NCBI RefSeq assembly: GCF_015476115.1
Contig: NZ_CP064295.1
Span: 2,722,001 to 2,786,000, forward strand
Reading direction: 5' to 3'
Length of the DNA stretch: 64,000 bases
Origin: Aegicerativicinus sediminis
Lineage (GTDB): Bacteria > Bacteroidota > Bacteroidia > Flavobacteriales > Flavobacteriaceae
Below, one piece after another: positions 36,766-46,067 of the stretch. The position numbers and the translations under genes are program-made. The notes beneath the pieces are model-generated. The model made no database searches. It saw only the letters and a program-made list of their open reading frames with translations, and was not told the DNA's origin. Positions within the stretch are counted from its first letter, which is position 1. The number at the start of each line of letters is the position of its first letter.

Positions 36766-38172
36766 ATGAAGAACCTTTTTTTTCTATTTGCCTTTGCCGT
36801 TTTTTCCATAACATTAACTGCTCAAAATGATGAAGACATCATAAAATCTATTTATTCTAATTCGTTAACAGATGGAATGAGCTATCATTGGTTAGATCAT
36901 CTATCCAACCAAATTGGTGGTCGCTTGTCAGGATCCCTAAATGCGGAAAAAGCGGTTGAATATACTAAAACTGAGTTGGAAAAACTTGGATTAGATAAAG
37001 TGTGGTTACAACCGGTTATGGTCCCAAGATGGGTTCGGGGTGCACCTGAATATGCCTATATCCAGACGGAACCAGGGAAAACTACCGAAGTTAATATCTG
37101 TGCTTTGGGAGGTTCTATTGCTACGCCAGGCGCGGGTGTATTGGGTAATGTTATTGAGGTGAAGGGAATTGATGAATTAAAAGCATTGGGCAGGGAAAAG
37201 GTGGAAGGTAAAATTGTCTTCTATAACCGCCCTATGCAGGCAGATCTTATTAATACATTTTCGGCTTATGGTGGATGTGTGGACCAACGTTATTCGGGCG
37301 CAATGGAGGCTGGTAAGTTGGGAGCAGTTGGAGTAATTGTTAGATCTATGAATTTACGAATCGATGATCTACCCCATACAGGCGCCATGAGTTATGGAGA
37401 TTTACCAATAAAACAAAGAATACCTTCTGCGGCTATAAGTACAAAGGATGCAGAATTATTGAGCGATATGTTGAAACTGTCTCCCGATTTAGAGTTTTTT
37501 TTCAGGCAGCATTGTCAGCAATTGGCCGATGTTCAATCCTATAATGTAATTGGAGAAATTACCGGTTCAGAATTTCCGGATGAATTTATGGTTGTTGGGG
37601 GGCATTTAGATTCTTGGGATTTGGGCGATGGTTCCCATGATGATGGTGCAGGTTGTGTTCAATCAATGGATGTGCTAAGATTATTGAAAAATTCTGGAAT
37701 TAAACCCAAACGAAGCATTAGGGTTGTACTTTTCATGAATGAAGAGAACGGCATGAGGGGAGGTAATAAATATGCTGAAGTAGCAAAACAAAAGGGCGAG
37801 AACCATGTTTTTGCCTTGGAAAGTGATAGCGGTGGTTTTACACCTAGAGGCTTTAGTTTTGACTGCGATGATGCCTCTTTTAACAAGATTTCAGAATGGG
37901 CATCATTATTTAAGCCTTATTTAATCCATTATTTTGAAAAGGGTGGAAGTGGTGCTGACATAGGTCCTTTGAAAAAAGATGGAATGATATTGGCTGGTTT
38001 AAGACCAGATTCTCAACGGTATTTTGATCATCACCATGCCTCCAATGATACCTTTGATGCAGTGAACAAACGTGAATTGGAACTTGGAGCAGCGACAATG
38101 ACCTCACTAATTTATCTTATTGATAAATATGGAACTTCAACAATTTCCAATACTCCTGAACTTAAAAACTAA
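36766..38172 (+). CDS. secreted M28 family peptidase, carboxypeptidase Q-like
   Basis: A 468-residue zinc peptidase with a signal peptide (MKNLFFLFAFAVFSITLTAQ). Zinc ligands lie in VVGGHLDSWDLGDGSHDDGA (His, Asp), the catalytic Glu pair in FMNEENGMRGG, and the last His in FDHHHASNDTFD. A protease-associated domain is inserted at about 110-260. It opens a three-gene unit with DinB and VOC genes; a -7-like TAACTTTG lies at 36708-36715. Confidence 0.92.
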   Translation: MKNLFFLFAFAVFSITLTAQNDEDIIKSIYSNSLTDGMSYHWLDHLSNQIGGRLSGSLNAEKAVEYTKTELEKLGLDKVWLQPVMVPRWVRGAPEYAYIQTEPGKTTEVNICALGGSIATPGAGVLGNVIEVKGIDELKALGREKVEGKIVFYNRPMQADLINTFSAYGGCVDQRYSGAMEAGKLGAVGVIVRSMNLRIDDLPHTGAMSYGDLPIKQRIPSAAISTKDAELLSDMLKLSPDLEFFFRQHCQQLADVQSYNVIGEITGSEFPDEFMVVGGHLDSWDLGDGSHDDGAGCVQSMDVLRLLKNSGIKPKRSIRVVLFMNEENGMRGGNKYAEVAKQKGENHVFALESDSGGFTPRGFSFDCDDASFNKISEWASLFKPYLIHYFEKGGSGADIGPLKKDGMILAGLRPDSQRYFDHHHASNDTFDAVNKRELELGAATMTSLIYLIDKYGTSTISNTPELKN

Positions 38173-38175
38173 CTA

Positions 38176-38763
38176 ATGCGCAACATTTATGGTAAACTAG
38201 CAGCACTATTCCTGTTTCCAATTATTGTATATTCTCAAAGGGCTAACGAACAACTGCCTTTTAGGGAAATTTCGGATTATCCTGAAGTCTATTCCGCTGA
38301 ATCCGTTGTCACAAGACTTATTGAAGGGCTTGGATTTCGTTTTTATTGGGCAACAGAAACTATAAAGGATGAAGATTTGTTATATAAGCCTAGCGAAAGT
38401 GGGAGATCTTTTGGGGATACAGTCAACCATATTTATAGTTTATCTAATGTAATTTTGAATGGTGTTTTGAGTCAGCCTAATTCAGGATCTGCGGAAGAAT
38501 TATCTTTTGAAGCCAAGCGTAAAGCAGTTCTCCTAAATCTTCAAAAAGCTATTGATGTTATTAATGAAGGTAAAAAACTGGATGAGATGAAGACTGTATT
38601 TCCAAGTTCAAATGGAACTAATGAATTCCCATTTTGGAATCAAATTAATGGACCTATTTCAGATGCCATCTGGCATTGTGGTCAATTGGTTGTTATGCGG
38701 AGAGCATCTGGAAATCCTATTCCTTCTGGTCCTAGTTTTTTCAATGGTAAAGTAAGACAGTAA
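38176..38763 (+). CDS. exported DinB-like protein
   Basis: A 195-residue protein with a signal peptide (MRNIYGKLAALFLFPIIVYS) and a DinB four-helix bundle: GLGFRFYWATETIKDEDLLY, FGDTVNHIYSLSNVILNG and SDAIWHCGQLVVMRRASGNP. The conserved histidines (in TVNHIY and IWHCGQ) form the metal triad of the fold. Activity unknown. It starts three bases after the M28 stop. Confidence 0.85.
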   Translation: MRNIYGKLAALFLFPIIVYSQRANEQLPFREISDYPEVYSAESVVTRLIEGLGFRFYWATETIKDEDLLYKPSESGRSFGDTVNHIYSLSNVILNGVLSQPNSGSAEELSFEAKRKAVLLNLQKAIDVINEGKKLDEMKTVFPSSNGTNEFPFWNQINGPISDAIWHCGQLVVMRRASGNPIPSGPSFFNGKVRQ

Positions 38764-39155
38764 TGGAAAACAAAGGGTATTTAAAGCATATTCATCCAGT
38801 ATTACCAGTTCAGAATGTAGTTGCTGCATTGTTTTTTTATGTGAATAAACTAGGCTTCGATATTCTTTTTGCAGATGATCCGGACGAGCCTAAATATGCG
38901 GGAATAGCTCGGGATGGTATACAAATTCATTTGCAATGGCATGATGCTAAGGAGTGGGAGGTTGAAGTAGACCGACCTATGCTGCGTATAGAAACCGAAA
39001 ATGTGGATGCTCTATTTACTGAATTAAATGAGAAAGAAGTGTTCCATAAGGATACCAAATTAATGAATTCCCAGTGGGGTACTCGAGAATTTGGGTTTTA
39101 TGATCTTTATAAAAACGGACTTATATTCTATACCAATCTCACGTCTACGACCTAA
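38763..39155 (+). CDS. VOC superfamily (glyoxalase/bleomycin-resistance-like) protein
   Basis: A 130-residue protein with the paired beta-alpha-beta layout of VOC proteins: VLPVQNVVAALFFYVNKLGF, IQIHLQWHDAKEWE, LRIETENVDALFTELNE and FGFYDLYKNGLIFYTNL. It resembles bleomycin-binding and glyoxalase-like members; no substrate can be given. Stop and start overlap the DinB gene (TAATG). Its stop directly abuts the convergent DUF1206 stop. Confidence 0.85.
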   Translation: MENKGYLKHIHPVLPVQNVVAALFFYVNKLGFDILFADDPDEPKYAGIARDGIQIHLQWHDAKEWEVEVDRPMLRIETENVDALFTELNEKEVFHKDTKLMNSQWGTREFGFYDLYKNGLIFYTNLTSTT

Positions 39156-39929
39156 TCATCTTACGGCAATAGAAGGGTATTTTGCTTTAATAAACATATA
39201 AATACCATAACCTATCAATCCAATTGCAACGAATCCTAAGGCAATGGAACCAAATTCATTTTGTATATAACTAAATGCGTCTGTTTGGGTGCTAATGTTG
39301 TTGCTTGAGTTTAGGCCTGACCTTATTGTTAAATATGCCATTAATGCAAAAACAATACCCCTAGCGGTATGACCGAATTTTCCTGAATTTATCAATAACT
39401 TTTGTTCTTTGCTGTTCATTCCTGTTTCCTGCACTTCTTCCCTGTATTTACCGGAGTAAGCTCGGTATAAGTCATAGATGGCTTTAATGCCTGTTCCTAT
39501 ACCTACTATCAGTGCAATGGTATCTCCATTTGATCCGGATAATAAAGTCGATGTTAGGGAGGAGCTGCTGCTAGAGCCTCCTGAAAATGCCAATTTAAAA
39601 GCATAAACTGCCAATCCACCATAAAGCAGACCACTAATAAAGTAGGCGACTCTCATTGCATAACCCTTAAAATCGTTACTTAGGTTTTTAGGATTGGCAA
39701 AGGTTTGGTAAAATCTCCAAAATACATATCCTAGAAGTCCCAATCCCATCAAAATTATTAGAGCCTGACCGAATGGTTGCTTTGTCAGATATTGAAGTGC
39801 CCCCGTACTACCAGCTTTTTGACCGCCTTGTCCAAAGGCTGCCATAGCGGTTAATATTCCTATTATGCAATACACAGCACCTTTAGCCGCCATACCTAAT
39901 CTGGCGAAAGTTTTTTTATGAGAACTCAT
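39156..39929 (-). CDS. DUF1206 membrane protein
   Basis: A 257-residue integral membrane protein with about six helices in three similar hairpins. The repeat motif is visible as ARLGMAAKGAVYCIIGILTA, YAMRVAYFISGLLYGGLAVY and FGHTARGIVFALMAYLTIRS. This matches DUF1206, of unknown function. Confidence 0.88.
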   Translation of the reverse strand: MSSHKKTFARLGMAAKGAVYCIIGILTAMAAFGQGGQKAGSTGALQYLTKQPFGQALIILMGLGLLGYVFWRFYQTFANPKNLSNDFKGYAMRVAYFISGLLYGGLAVYAFKLAFSGGSSSSSSLTSTLLSGSNGDTIALIVGIGTGIKAIYDLYRAYSGKYREEVQETGMNSKEQKLLINSGKFGHTARGIVFALMAYLTIRSGLNSSNNISTQTDAFSYIQNEFGSIALGFVAIGLIGYGIYMFIKAKYPSIAVR

Positions 39930-40073
39930 CCTTATAGTTTTTAGTTTTAATCGATTTCAATAACAACTAAAATTTATAATTGAATTTGTTCTAATCAATC
40001 TTTGTTTGTCTGTAACGCAAATTGGCTTCAAATTTTACAATAAACACATATAAGTAATTTTAAACCTTATCCG

Positions 40074-40820
40074 TTATTCTAGCTTTCCTATTTCTGAATC
40101 GAGAAGATCTTTAAGTTTTTCTATTTTTTCAAGCCTATCATTACAATCAATAGTCTGGTTCGTCATCATTGCCTTGGCCTCACTGATGAAACCAAATATA
40201 ATTTCATCTTTTCTGAAATCATTTGCAGAAATTGATGGTAAGGCATTTTCAAACCCATAAAATTGTTTTATGCCTTCATTTGTAATTATTTTTGGACTTA
40301 AATAGGCCGTCAATTCTCTGGTTTTCAGTTTTATTTTTTCTTGAACAGATTCAGGGTCTGTTGAATAATATGAGGTTAATTTTTGACGCAATTCTAAGTT
40401 GGAAATAATGCTTATGTTATCTGCCGAATTCATATTCTTAAATGCAATTGAATTTATAGAATACATATCAAACTCTGCGATAACTGGTATCAGCTGGCGA
40501 ACATAAATATTGAGATTTTTAGGAGGATTATTAAGATCGTAACTTCTAATAATTGTATCGTAAACCGCTTGTTTCATTTCATTGAAATTAATGACCTGCC
40601 TAAGTTTTAAAGAGTCGGATTTAAGATTGGTCTTAATTTCCCTTAAATAGTTCAATTCCTTTTTCCGTTCATTTCTATAATTGTTCCAATTATTTATTTG
40701 AAGGGCAATTAAAATACCAATGACCACCAATATAATTTCTCCTAAAGCGTATTTTATATAATTTCCTGTTTTGCCCATATTAAAGGATTGCCACTTGAAA
40801 TAACGCAATAACCTGCTCAC
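40074..40820 (-). CDS. DUF6090 membrane-anchored protein (paralogue A)
   Basis: A 248-residue protein with one N-terminal helix in the family signature YALGEIILVVIGILIALQIN, then a charged helical domain. The mid-protein motif reads NSIAFKNMNSADNISIISN, then LRQKLTSYYS. It starts with GTG in a GTGA overlap with the stop of paralogue B and is its closest relative in the window. Short inside-basic N-terminus (LLRYFKWQ) predicts the main domain outside the cytoplasm. Function unknown. Confidence 0.85.
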   Translation of the reverse strand: MSRLLRYFKWQSFNMGKTGNYIKYALGEIILVVIGILIALQINNWNNYRNERKKELNYLREIKTNLKSDSLKLRQVINFNEMKQAVYDTIIRSYDLNNPPKNLNIYVRQLIPVIAEFDMYSINSIAFKNMNSADNISIISNLELRQKLTSYYSTDPESVQEKIKLKTRELTAYLSPKIITNEGIKQFYGFENALPSISANDFRKDEIIFGFISEAKAMMTNQTIDCNDRLEKIEKLKDLLDSEIGKLE

Positions 40821-41566
40821 TTTTCGAGGTAATTAATTTCTTGATTAATCTGTTCAAGAAGCCTTTCAATCTCACTAAGCAAATAATTGCAAGTTTCTAT
40901 AACACCCTCTGATAAAGGAATTGTTTCAAATAAATACACAAATAGTTGTTGGTCTTTTTTATAATCTAGCTGATCATTCTTAGGAAAATTTGAATCCAGT
41001 TTTAACGCGTCTTTGATGGATTCATAGGTTGTTAATTTTGGAGAAACATAATCTGTTAAATTGCGGGTTTTCTGTTTTATGCGTTCTTCTAAGCCTTCAG
41101 TGGATATATTATAGTAGGACACGAGGCTATTGCGTAATTCTTCATTTTCAATGATGGCCAAATTTTCCACCGATTTCAAATTGTCAAAAGCTGTAGAATT
41201 AATACGTGGAATGTTATATTGAACAATTTTCAGAAAGTTTCTTGCCAAAACCTTAATCAGTTTTTCAGGCCTACTATCTTTTGAAAAGAGCTGTGGGATT
41301 GAATCTTGGAAAAATTTAATTTTTTTTTCGTTGAACGCGATTACCTCTCTAATATCGATGGAGTCGGACACTAAATTATTTCTGATTTCTTCGAGATAAT
41401 TGACTTCCTTTTTTCGATCTAACCTTGTTTGATTCCAATCGTTAATCTGCAGAGCTATTAGAATACCGATAACCACCAAAATAATTTCACCTAGGGCATA
41501 AAGTAGATACCTTATAATTTGCTGGGATTTTATTTGTTGCATTCTAAATTTTCTGAATAATTTCAA
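40817..41566 (-). CDS. DUF6090 membrane-anchored protein (paralogue B)
   Basis: A 249-residue DUF6090 protein. N-terminus MKLFRKFRMQQ and helix YALGEIILVVIGILIALQIN, then NSTAFDNLKSVENLAIIENE and LRNSLVSYYN. The start is TTG 41566, overlapping the TGA of the upstream 43-residue ORF (TTGA); an ATG eight codons later would lose the FRKFR motif shared by other family members. It is probably in an operon with the tricorn protease. Confidence 0.85.
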   Translation of the reverse strand: MKLFRKFRMQQIKSQQIIRYLLYALGEIILVVIGILIALQINDWNQTRLDRKKEVNYLEEIRNNLVSDSIDIREVIAFNEKKIKFFQDSIPQLFSKDSRPEKLIKVLARNFLKIVQYNIPRINSTAFDNLKSVENLAIIENEELRNSLVSYYNISTEGLEERIKQKTRNLTDYVSPKLTTYESIKDALKLDSNFPKNDQLDYKKDQQLFVYLFETIPLSEGVIETCNYLLSEIERLLEQINQEINYLEK

Positions 41567-41694
41567 ATGTCCTCTTCCTTATTATGGTTTTTCTTTTTGC
41601 TTTTCTTCATACTGATATATCTAGATAGAAGCCTTACGCCTAATCGTGCGAATAGAATAATCGCAATAACAGTAACTATGTCAAAAACATCCAA
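41563..41694 (-). CDS. 43-residue single-helix membrane protein beside DUF6090
   Basis: Short ORF, TTG 41694 to TGA 41563-41565, beginning MDVFDIVTVIAIILFARLGV and ending with a Lys/Asn/Glu tail. It has one membrane helix (about 5-18) followed by basic residues. It lies five bases after the tricorn stop and its TGA overlaps the TTG start of paralogue B. It aligns without gaps with the 53088-53207 ORF over the first 26 residues (shared M, D, I, V, A, L, R, Y positions), which supports both as real genes. Confidence 0.6.
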   Translation of the reverse strand: MDVFDIVTVIAIILFARLGVRLLSRYISMKKSKKKNHNKEEDI

Positions 41695-41699
41695 GAGAT

Positions 41700-44600
41700 T
41701 TAATTTTTAGTTTTTATTGGATAAGGAGGTCGAGCCATTTTTTTAGGGGGATTTTTCTTCAATTGTTCTAAAATAACTTCAATAGCTTTCTCTAATTGAG
41801 GATCTTTTCCTGCAATAACATCCTTTGGTGTTTGCTGTACTTCTATATCAGGAGCCACGCCTTCATTTTCAACCCTGAATCCATTTTCAGAATAAAAGGC
41901 AACATTAGGCGCAGTAACAATTCCACCATCAATAAATTCTGGATAACCCAAAACGCCTACCAATCCACCCCATGTGCGGGTACCGATTAAGGTTCCAACA
42001 TTATATTTTCTGAACATCCAAGGTAAATAATCGCCACCGGACCCCGCATACTCATCAATTAGCATAACCTTTGGTCCCTGTATGGAAGCATTAGGTGCTT
42101 TTAAATCTTCTCCATATCTAAAATTCCAATAAGATTGAAGAGGTTTTTTTAGCATATCAATTACATAATCTGCTAATTGTCCGCCTCCATTAAAACGTTC
42201 ATCAACAATAATAGCATCCTTATTTGCCTGTGGATAAAAATAACGTTTGAAATATTCATGGCCGGCATATGCAGTATTAGGCACCCATACATAAGCAACT
42301 TTTCCGCCTGTGGCAGCATCAACTTTTTTAATATTGCCTTCCACCCAATCTCGATTTCTCAGGGCATATTCATTGGAAATTGTGGTAACTTTCTCCTTTC
42401 TTGAATCCTTGAAACTTGTAGTGGGACTAACTGTCAGGGTCACAATTTTATTGGCAGAATTCTCGAAAAATTTATAAAAATTGTCTGTGCCTTTTACCTC
42501 ATTTCCATCCACAGCCAATATATAATCGCCAACATTAATGTTTACCCCAGGTTCTGTTAAAGGTGATCTTAATTGCGGGTTCCAATTTAATCCTCCATAT
42601 ATTTTAGTGATTCTGTAAAGATCATTTTCAATTTTAAAATCTGCACCCAATAGTCCACCTTGAATATTTTGGCTTTCATTCATGCTATCACCTCTTGAAG
42701 AGAATCTATGATGGCCAACAGCCAATTCTGAAAACATCCATTCCATAACTTCATAGAGATCACTTTTAGCGGCAACATCTGGCAAGAATTGCTCGTATTT
42801 CTTTTTCATATCGATCCAATCCACTCCGTGCATTCCTGGATCATAGAAATAATCTCTATTCACTCGCCAAGCTTCATTGAATATATTTTTAAATTCCGCT
42901 TGGGGATTTATCTTAATTTGAATTCCATCTACGTTAATTGGCTTTTTATCTGGATTTTCGGTAAGGGTTGTTATTCCCCAACTGCCATTAACATAATAAA
43001 ATGCTTTTTCACCATTTGCGGCGAGATCGTAGCTGTTTACATCTATAATAGAAATTGCTTTTTTATCCTTTAAAGAATATTTTTTTAGTTTGCCTGGTTG
43101 TTGTCCATGCGGTATTTCTTCAATAAAAAGCAATTCTCCTTCCTTAGGGGAAGAGAGATCGTGATATAGGCCTGGTGGTAATGGAATGTCTATAATTCTA
43201 TGATCTAAACCATCTAGATCAATTTTGAATTCTGGTTTTGCAGGTTCTTTAAGGTTCTCTTCATCTCGTTTCTTTTTAGCTTCTTCTTTTTCTTCTTTTT
43301 GTATTACTTCAACGTCATTTTCTTTGAAGAAAGGTGAGGTAACGTCTTTTTGAAGGGTAACAAGATAAAGGCTATTGGTAAATTCCATATCCTGGTTAGA
43401 CTGATCGAACCAGTTAACCACTGGTCCTGCGTCTGTAGAGGCAGTCATATATAAATACTTTCCACTGGCATCAAAAGTTGGGTCTGAGACATTGCTATAA
43501 CCATCTGAAACAGGATAACTCTTTCCGTCTTTTAACGAATATAAATAGGCTCGTTCAAAATTGGTCTCAGTAATAAGGGTATAAACTAACCAATTGGAAT
43601 CATAGGACCAATCTCCAAATAATTCTCTGAAAACCCCAGGTGTATATAGCACATCGGAAGCGACCTTCGTAGTTTTATTAGTTTCCCTATTATGAAAATA
43701 TAGTGATCGGCTATTGTCCACGAAAGCCAACTTTTTACTATCTGGAGACCAATGAATATTGGCATAAAATCCTGCCCCATTTAATGGTATTTTTTTTGTG
43801 GCAGTTTGTTCATTTTGGTCATATAAATGCAGTGCATATTCTCCAGTTTCATCTGAAAAATAAGCAATTGTCTTACCGTCTGGAGACCAGGTAGGTTCTT
43901 TTTCATGCACCCCTGGCGTGTTTGTAATATTATCTGTATCACCTTTTTCAGCAGGAACAGTAACAACATCTCCTCTGAAATCTACAACTATTCTTGCAGC
44001 CGTAGGTGAAACTGAACCGGATCGGATATATCTTTTACCACTTACAAATCGTGGTCTTAATTCTAATAAATCTGTGGCAATACCTATTTTTAGTTGTTGG
44101 GTTGCATCTGTATTAGGGTTTAAAGTATGTAAGTAACCAGCTTGCTGAAATAATAGTTCACTTCCATTACTGGCAAAATCTAGCACAGGAAAATCTTTAT
44201 AGTTTGTATGTCGGGAAACAGTTTTGGAGTTTAAATCATAACTATACAGATTAAATTCTCCATCTCTATCACTTTTAAAATACACTTTATCACCTACCCA
44301 CTGAGGTCTAGTATCGTTAGCTCCACCTTGAGGTTTTGGAATTTCTACGACATCATAGGTCTTTGTATCAAAAATCCAAATTTTGGATTCGGTACCACCC
44401 CTATAATGTTTCCATTGGTTGAAAGCTTCATAGGCAGGGGTATAGGCTATTTTTGAGCCATCTTTATTATAAGCTGCCCAAAACGCTCTCGGGATTGGTA
44501 ATTGGGTAATTTTTCCTCCATCCACACTTACGGTAAATAATTGAATATGTCTGTTGGTAAATACCTTTCTTTGGGAACCAAATAATACAGATTTTCCATC

Positions 44601-44963
44601 AGGAGTAAAATCACGTACTAAATCAGGGCCGGGATGAAACGTAAGACGTTTAGGAATGCCGCCTGATGAAGGGATTACGAAAACATCATTATTGCCGTCG
44701 TAACTAGCACTGAAAGCAATTGTCTTTCCGTCAGGAGAAAATACAGGACTCCCCTCAACCCCTTTATCGATGGTTAATCGCTTTGGGTTGCTTCCATCTT
44801 TATTCGCAACCCATAAATCCTCTGCATAAATAAATGCAATTTGGGAATCACTAATGGCTGGTTGAGCCAATAGGCGAGTGTTTTCAGTATTAATTGTTGA
44901 ATTTTGGGAAAAAGAATTGAAGGCAATAAGAATTCCTATTGCTGTTGTTAGCATACGTTTCAT
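41700..44963 (-). CDS. tricorn-type S41 protease
   Basis: A 1087-residue secreted protease (signal MKRMLTTAIGILIAFNSFSQ). The N-terminal 650 residues form beta-propellers with PD40/WD40-like repeats (VFSPDGKTIAFSASYDGNND, WSPDGKTIAYFSDETGEY). Then come a C1-like segment, a PDZ domain near 805-860 (GVNINVGDYILAVDGNEVKG), and the tail-specific protease core with nucleophile Ser in IDEYAGSGGDYLPWMFR and the oxyanion region RTWGGLVG. It degrades peptides, probably in the periplasm. Confidence 0.94.
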   Translation of the reverse strand: MKRMLTTAIGILIAFNSFSQNSTINTENTRLLAQPAISDSQIAFIYAEDLWVANKDGSNPKRLTIDKGVEGSPVFSPDGKTIAFSASYDGNNDVFVIPSSGGIPKRLTFHPGPDLVRDFTPDGKSVLFGSQRKVFTNRHIQLFTVSVDGGKITQLPIPRAFWAAYNKDGSKIAYTPAYEAFNQWKHYRGGTESKIWIFDTKTYDVVEIPKPQGGANDTRPQWVGDKVYFKSDRDGEFNLYSYDLNSKTVSRHTNYKDFPVLDFASNGSELLFQQAGYLHTLNPNTDATQQLKIGIATDLLELRPRFVSGKRYIRSGSVSPTAARIVVDFRGDVVTVPAEKGDTDNITNTPGVHEKEPTWSPDGKTIAYFSDETGEYALHLYDQNEQTATKKIPLNGAGFYANIHWSPDSKKLAFVDNSRSLYFHNRETNKTTKVASDVLYTPGVFRELFGDWSYDSNWLVYTLITETNFERAYLYSLKDGKSYPVSDGYSNVSDPTFDASGKYLYMTASTDAGPVVNWFDQSNQDMEFTNSLYLVTLQKDVTSPFFKENDVEVIQKEEKEEAKKKRDEENLKEPAKPEFKIDLDGLDHRIIDIPLPPGLYHDLSSPKEGELLFIEEIPHGQQPGKLKKYSLKDKKAISIIDVNSYDLAANGEKAFYYVNGSWGITTLTENPDKKPINVDGIQIKINPQAEFKNIFNEAWRVNRDYFYDPGMHGVDWIDMKKKYEQFLPDVAAKSDLYEVMEWMFSELAVGHHRFSSRGDSMNESQNIQGGLLGADFKIENDLYRITKIYGGLNWNPQLRSPLTEPGVNINVGDYILAVDGNEVKGTDNFYKFFENSANKIVTLTVSPTTSFKDSRKEKVTTISNEYALRNRDWVEGNIKKVDAATGGKVAYVWVPNTAYAGHEYFKRYFYPQANKDAIIVDERFNGGGQLADYVIDMLKKPLQSYWNFRYGEDLKAPNASIQGPKVMLIDEYAGSGGDYLPWMFRKYNVGTLIGTRTWGGLVGVLGYPEFIDGGIVTAPNVAFYSENGFRVENEGVAPDIEVQQTPKDVIAGKDPQLEKAIEVILEQLKKNPPKKMARPPYPIKTKN

Positions 44964-45011
44964 TAGAATTAATTTGAATCAAGAGTTGATTAGTAAGTAC
45001 ATAAATATAAC

Positions 45012-45036
45012 AAATAAAAGGCACCTATTGGTGCCT
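45012..45036 (-). terminator. intrinsic terminator of the 45065-45793 gene
   Basis: A 7-bp stem AGGCACC / TATT / GGTGCCT; on the minus strand it is followed by TTTTATTTG. It separates the 45065-45793 gene from the tricorn gene. Confidence 0.65.
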
Positions 45037-45064
45037 CTTAAAATTAACTTAGTTAAAGGTTGTG

Positions 45065-45793
45065 CTAGTTGTTATTATGGCTTAAGTTATCATTCCTTCT
45101 ATAAATGTAAGACCACGATTTTTCTAACGAGTTTCTAAATTTATTCCTCATTTCATTCATTTTTGCTTCACCATGTTCCTTTGCATAAAAATCCCAAGGG
45201 CCATCATTATCTTCATCCATAGCTGCAAAATTTTCAAACGTTGAAACAACAAAGTAATCTGGACCTTCGCCCCCAATTACATTAAACCAAGTTCCCATAC
45301 GATCTTTAGCATGTTTTCTGTAGACAGAATTTACGTCATTCACTACACTTCGGAAGTCCGCTCCATTATCGACATCAAAATAGGTTATCCATAATACGGG
45401 ATGGTTTGTGGGTGTTTCTCTGGTCCACCGTGGCAATAATCGACTTATTGTTGTTTCTGAAGATTCTATGGCAGGCATTATTTCGGCAAAAACTATAGGA
45501 TCGCATTTTTCGGAAATTTGTGGTTCGGAATTTTCGTCGAAAGCGGCCCAATTATCATTAAAAAAGCTTATCCCAACTGCATTTCCTTTTCCTTGTAAAC
45601 GATTCCAAACATTCCATTCATTTTTTCCTCCATTATCTACATAGCATTTTTTCCATTTTTCCATACCATCATAAAATTTCTTTTGATGGCCTTCCTTAAT
45701 GGTAAATTGATAAACGGTTAGAATTGGTCCATCTTCTTCTTGAGAAAACATTAAGATGGGTAGGATCAGGGCTAGAACTAAAAACTTTTTCAT
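45065..45793 (-). CDS. secreted protein with an internal duplication
   Basis: A 242-residue protein with a signal peptide (MKKFLVLALILPILMFSQ). The mature sequence holds two similar halves: TVYQFTIKEGHQKKFYDGME ... WNVWNRLQGKGNAVGISFFN ... AAFDE, and ITYFDVDNGADFRSVVNDVN ... WFNVIGGEGPDYFVVSTFEN ... AAMDE. This recalls dimeric alpha+beta barrel (ABM-like) folds. I do not recognise a named family; function is unknown. Confidence 0.65.
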   Translation of the reverse strand: MKKFLVLALILPILMFSQEEDGPILTVYQFTIKEGHQKKFYDGMEKWKKCYVDNGGKNEWNVWNRLQGKGNAVGISFFNDNWAAFDENSEPQISEKCDPIVFAEIMPAIESSETTISRLLPRWTRETPTNHPVLWITYFDVDNGADFRSVVNDVNSVYRKHAKDRMGTWFNVIGGEGPDYFVVSTFENFAAMDEDNDGPWDFYAKEHGEAKMNEMRNKFRNSLEKSWSYIYRRNDNLSHNNN

Positions 45794-45857
45794 TGTTTAA
45801 GGTTTTGGTTAGTAAAAAAATATAACCATAATCGAGTAGGGTAATACTAGAAAAATT

Positions 45858-45880
45858 GGGGTGTCCTTAGGGGGTGGGGG
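45858..45880 (+). other. G-rich tract, possible quadruplex
   Basis: GGGG (45858-45861), GGGGG (45870-45874) and GGGGG (45876-45880), with a GGG at 45839-45841 on the same strand. This is unusual for such AT-rich DNA. It lies in a 274-bp gene-free stretch (45794-46067) upstream of the 45065-45793 gene; apart from this I see nothing there. Confidence 0.4.
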
Positions 45881-46067
45881 AATTTTTTTTGGAGAACTAA
45901 AAGATAAGGAAAAAATAATTATAAAACTTAGAACAACATTAGAAAAACTCGTTTCCACGGCATAAAAGAATTTCAATAATGGAATGATAAAAATTTAGGC
46001 CTGCTTATTGTTTGAATATTGAATAAATCCTTATTTCTAAAAAATTACTAATTGGTCTTGTAAAAAA

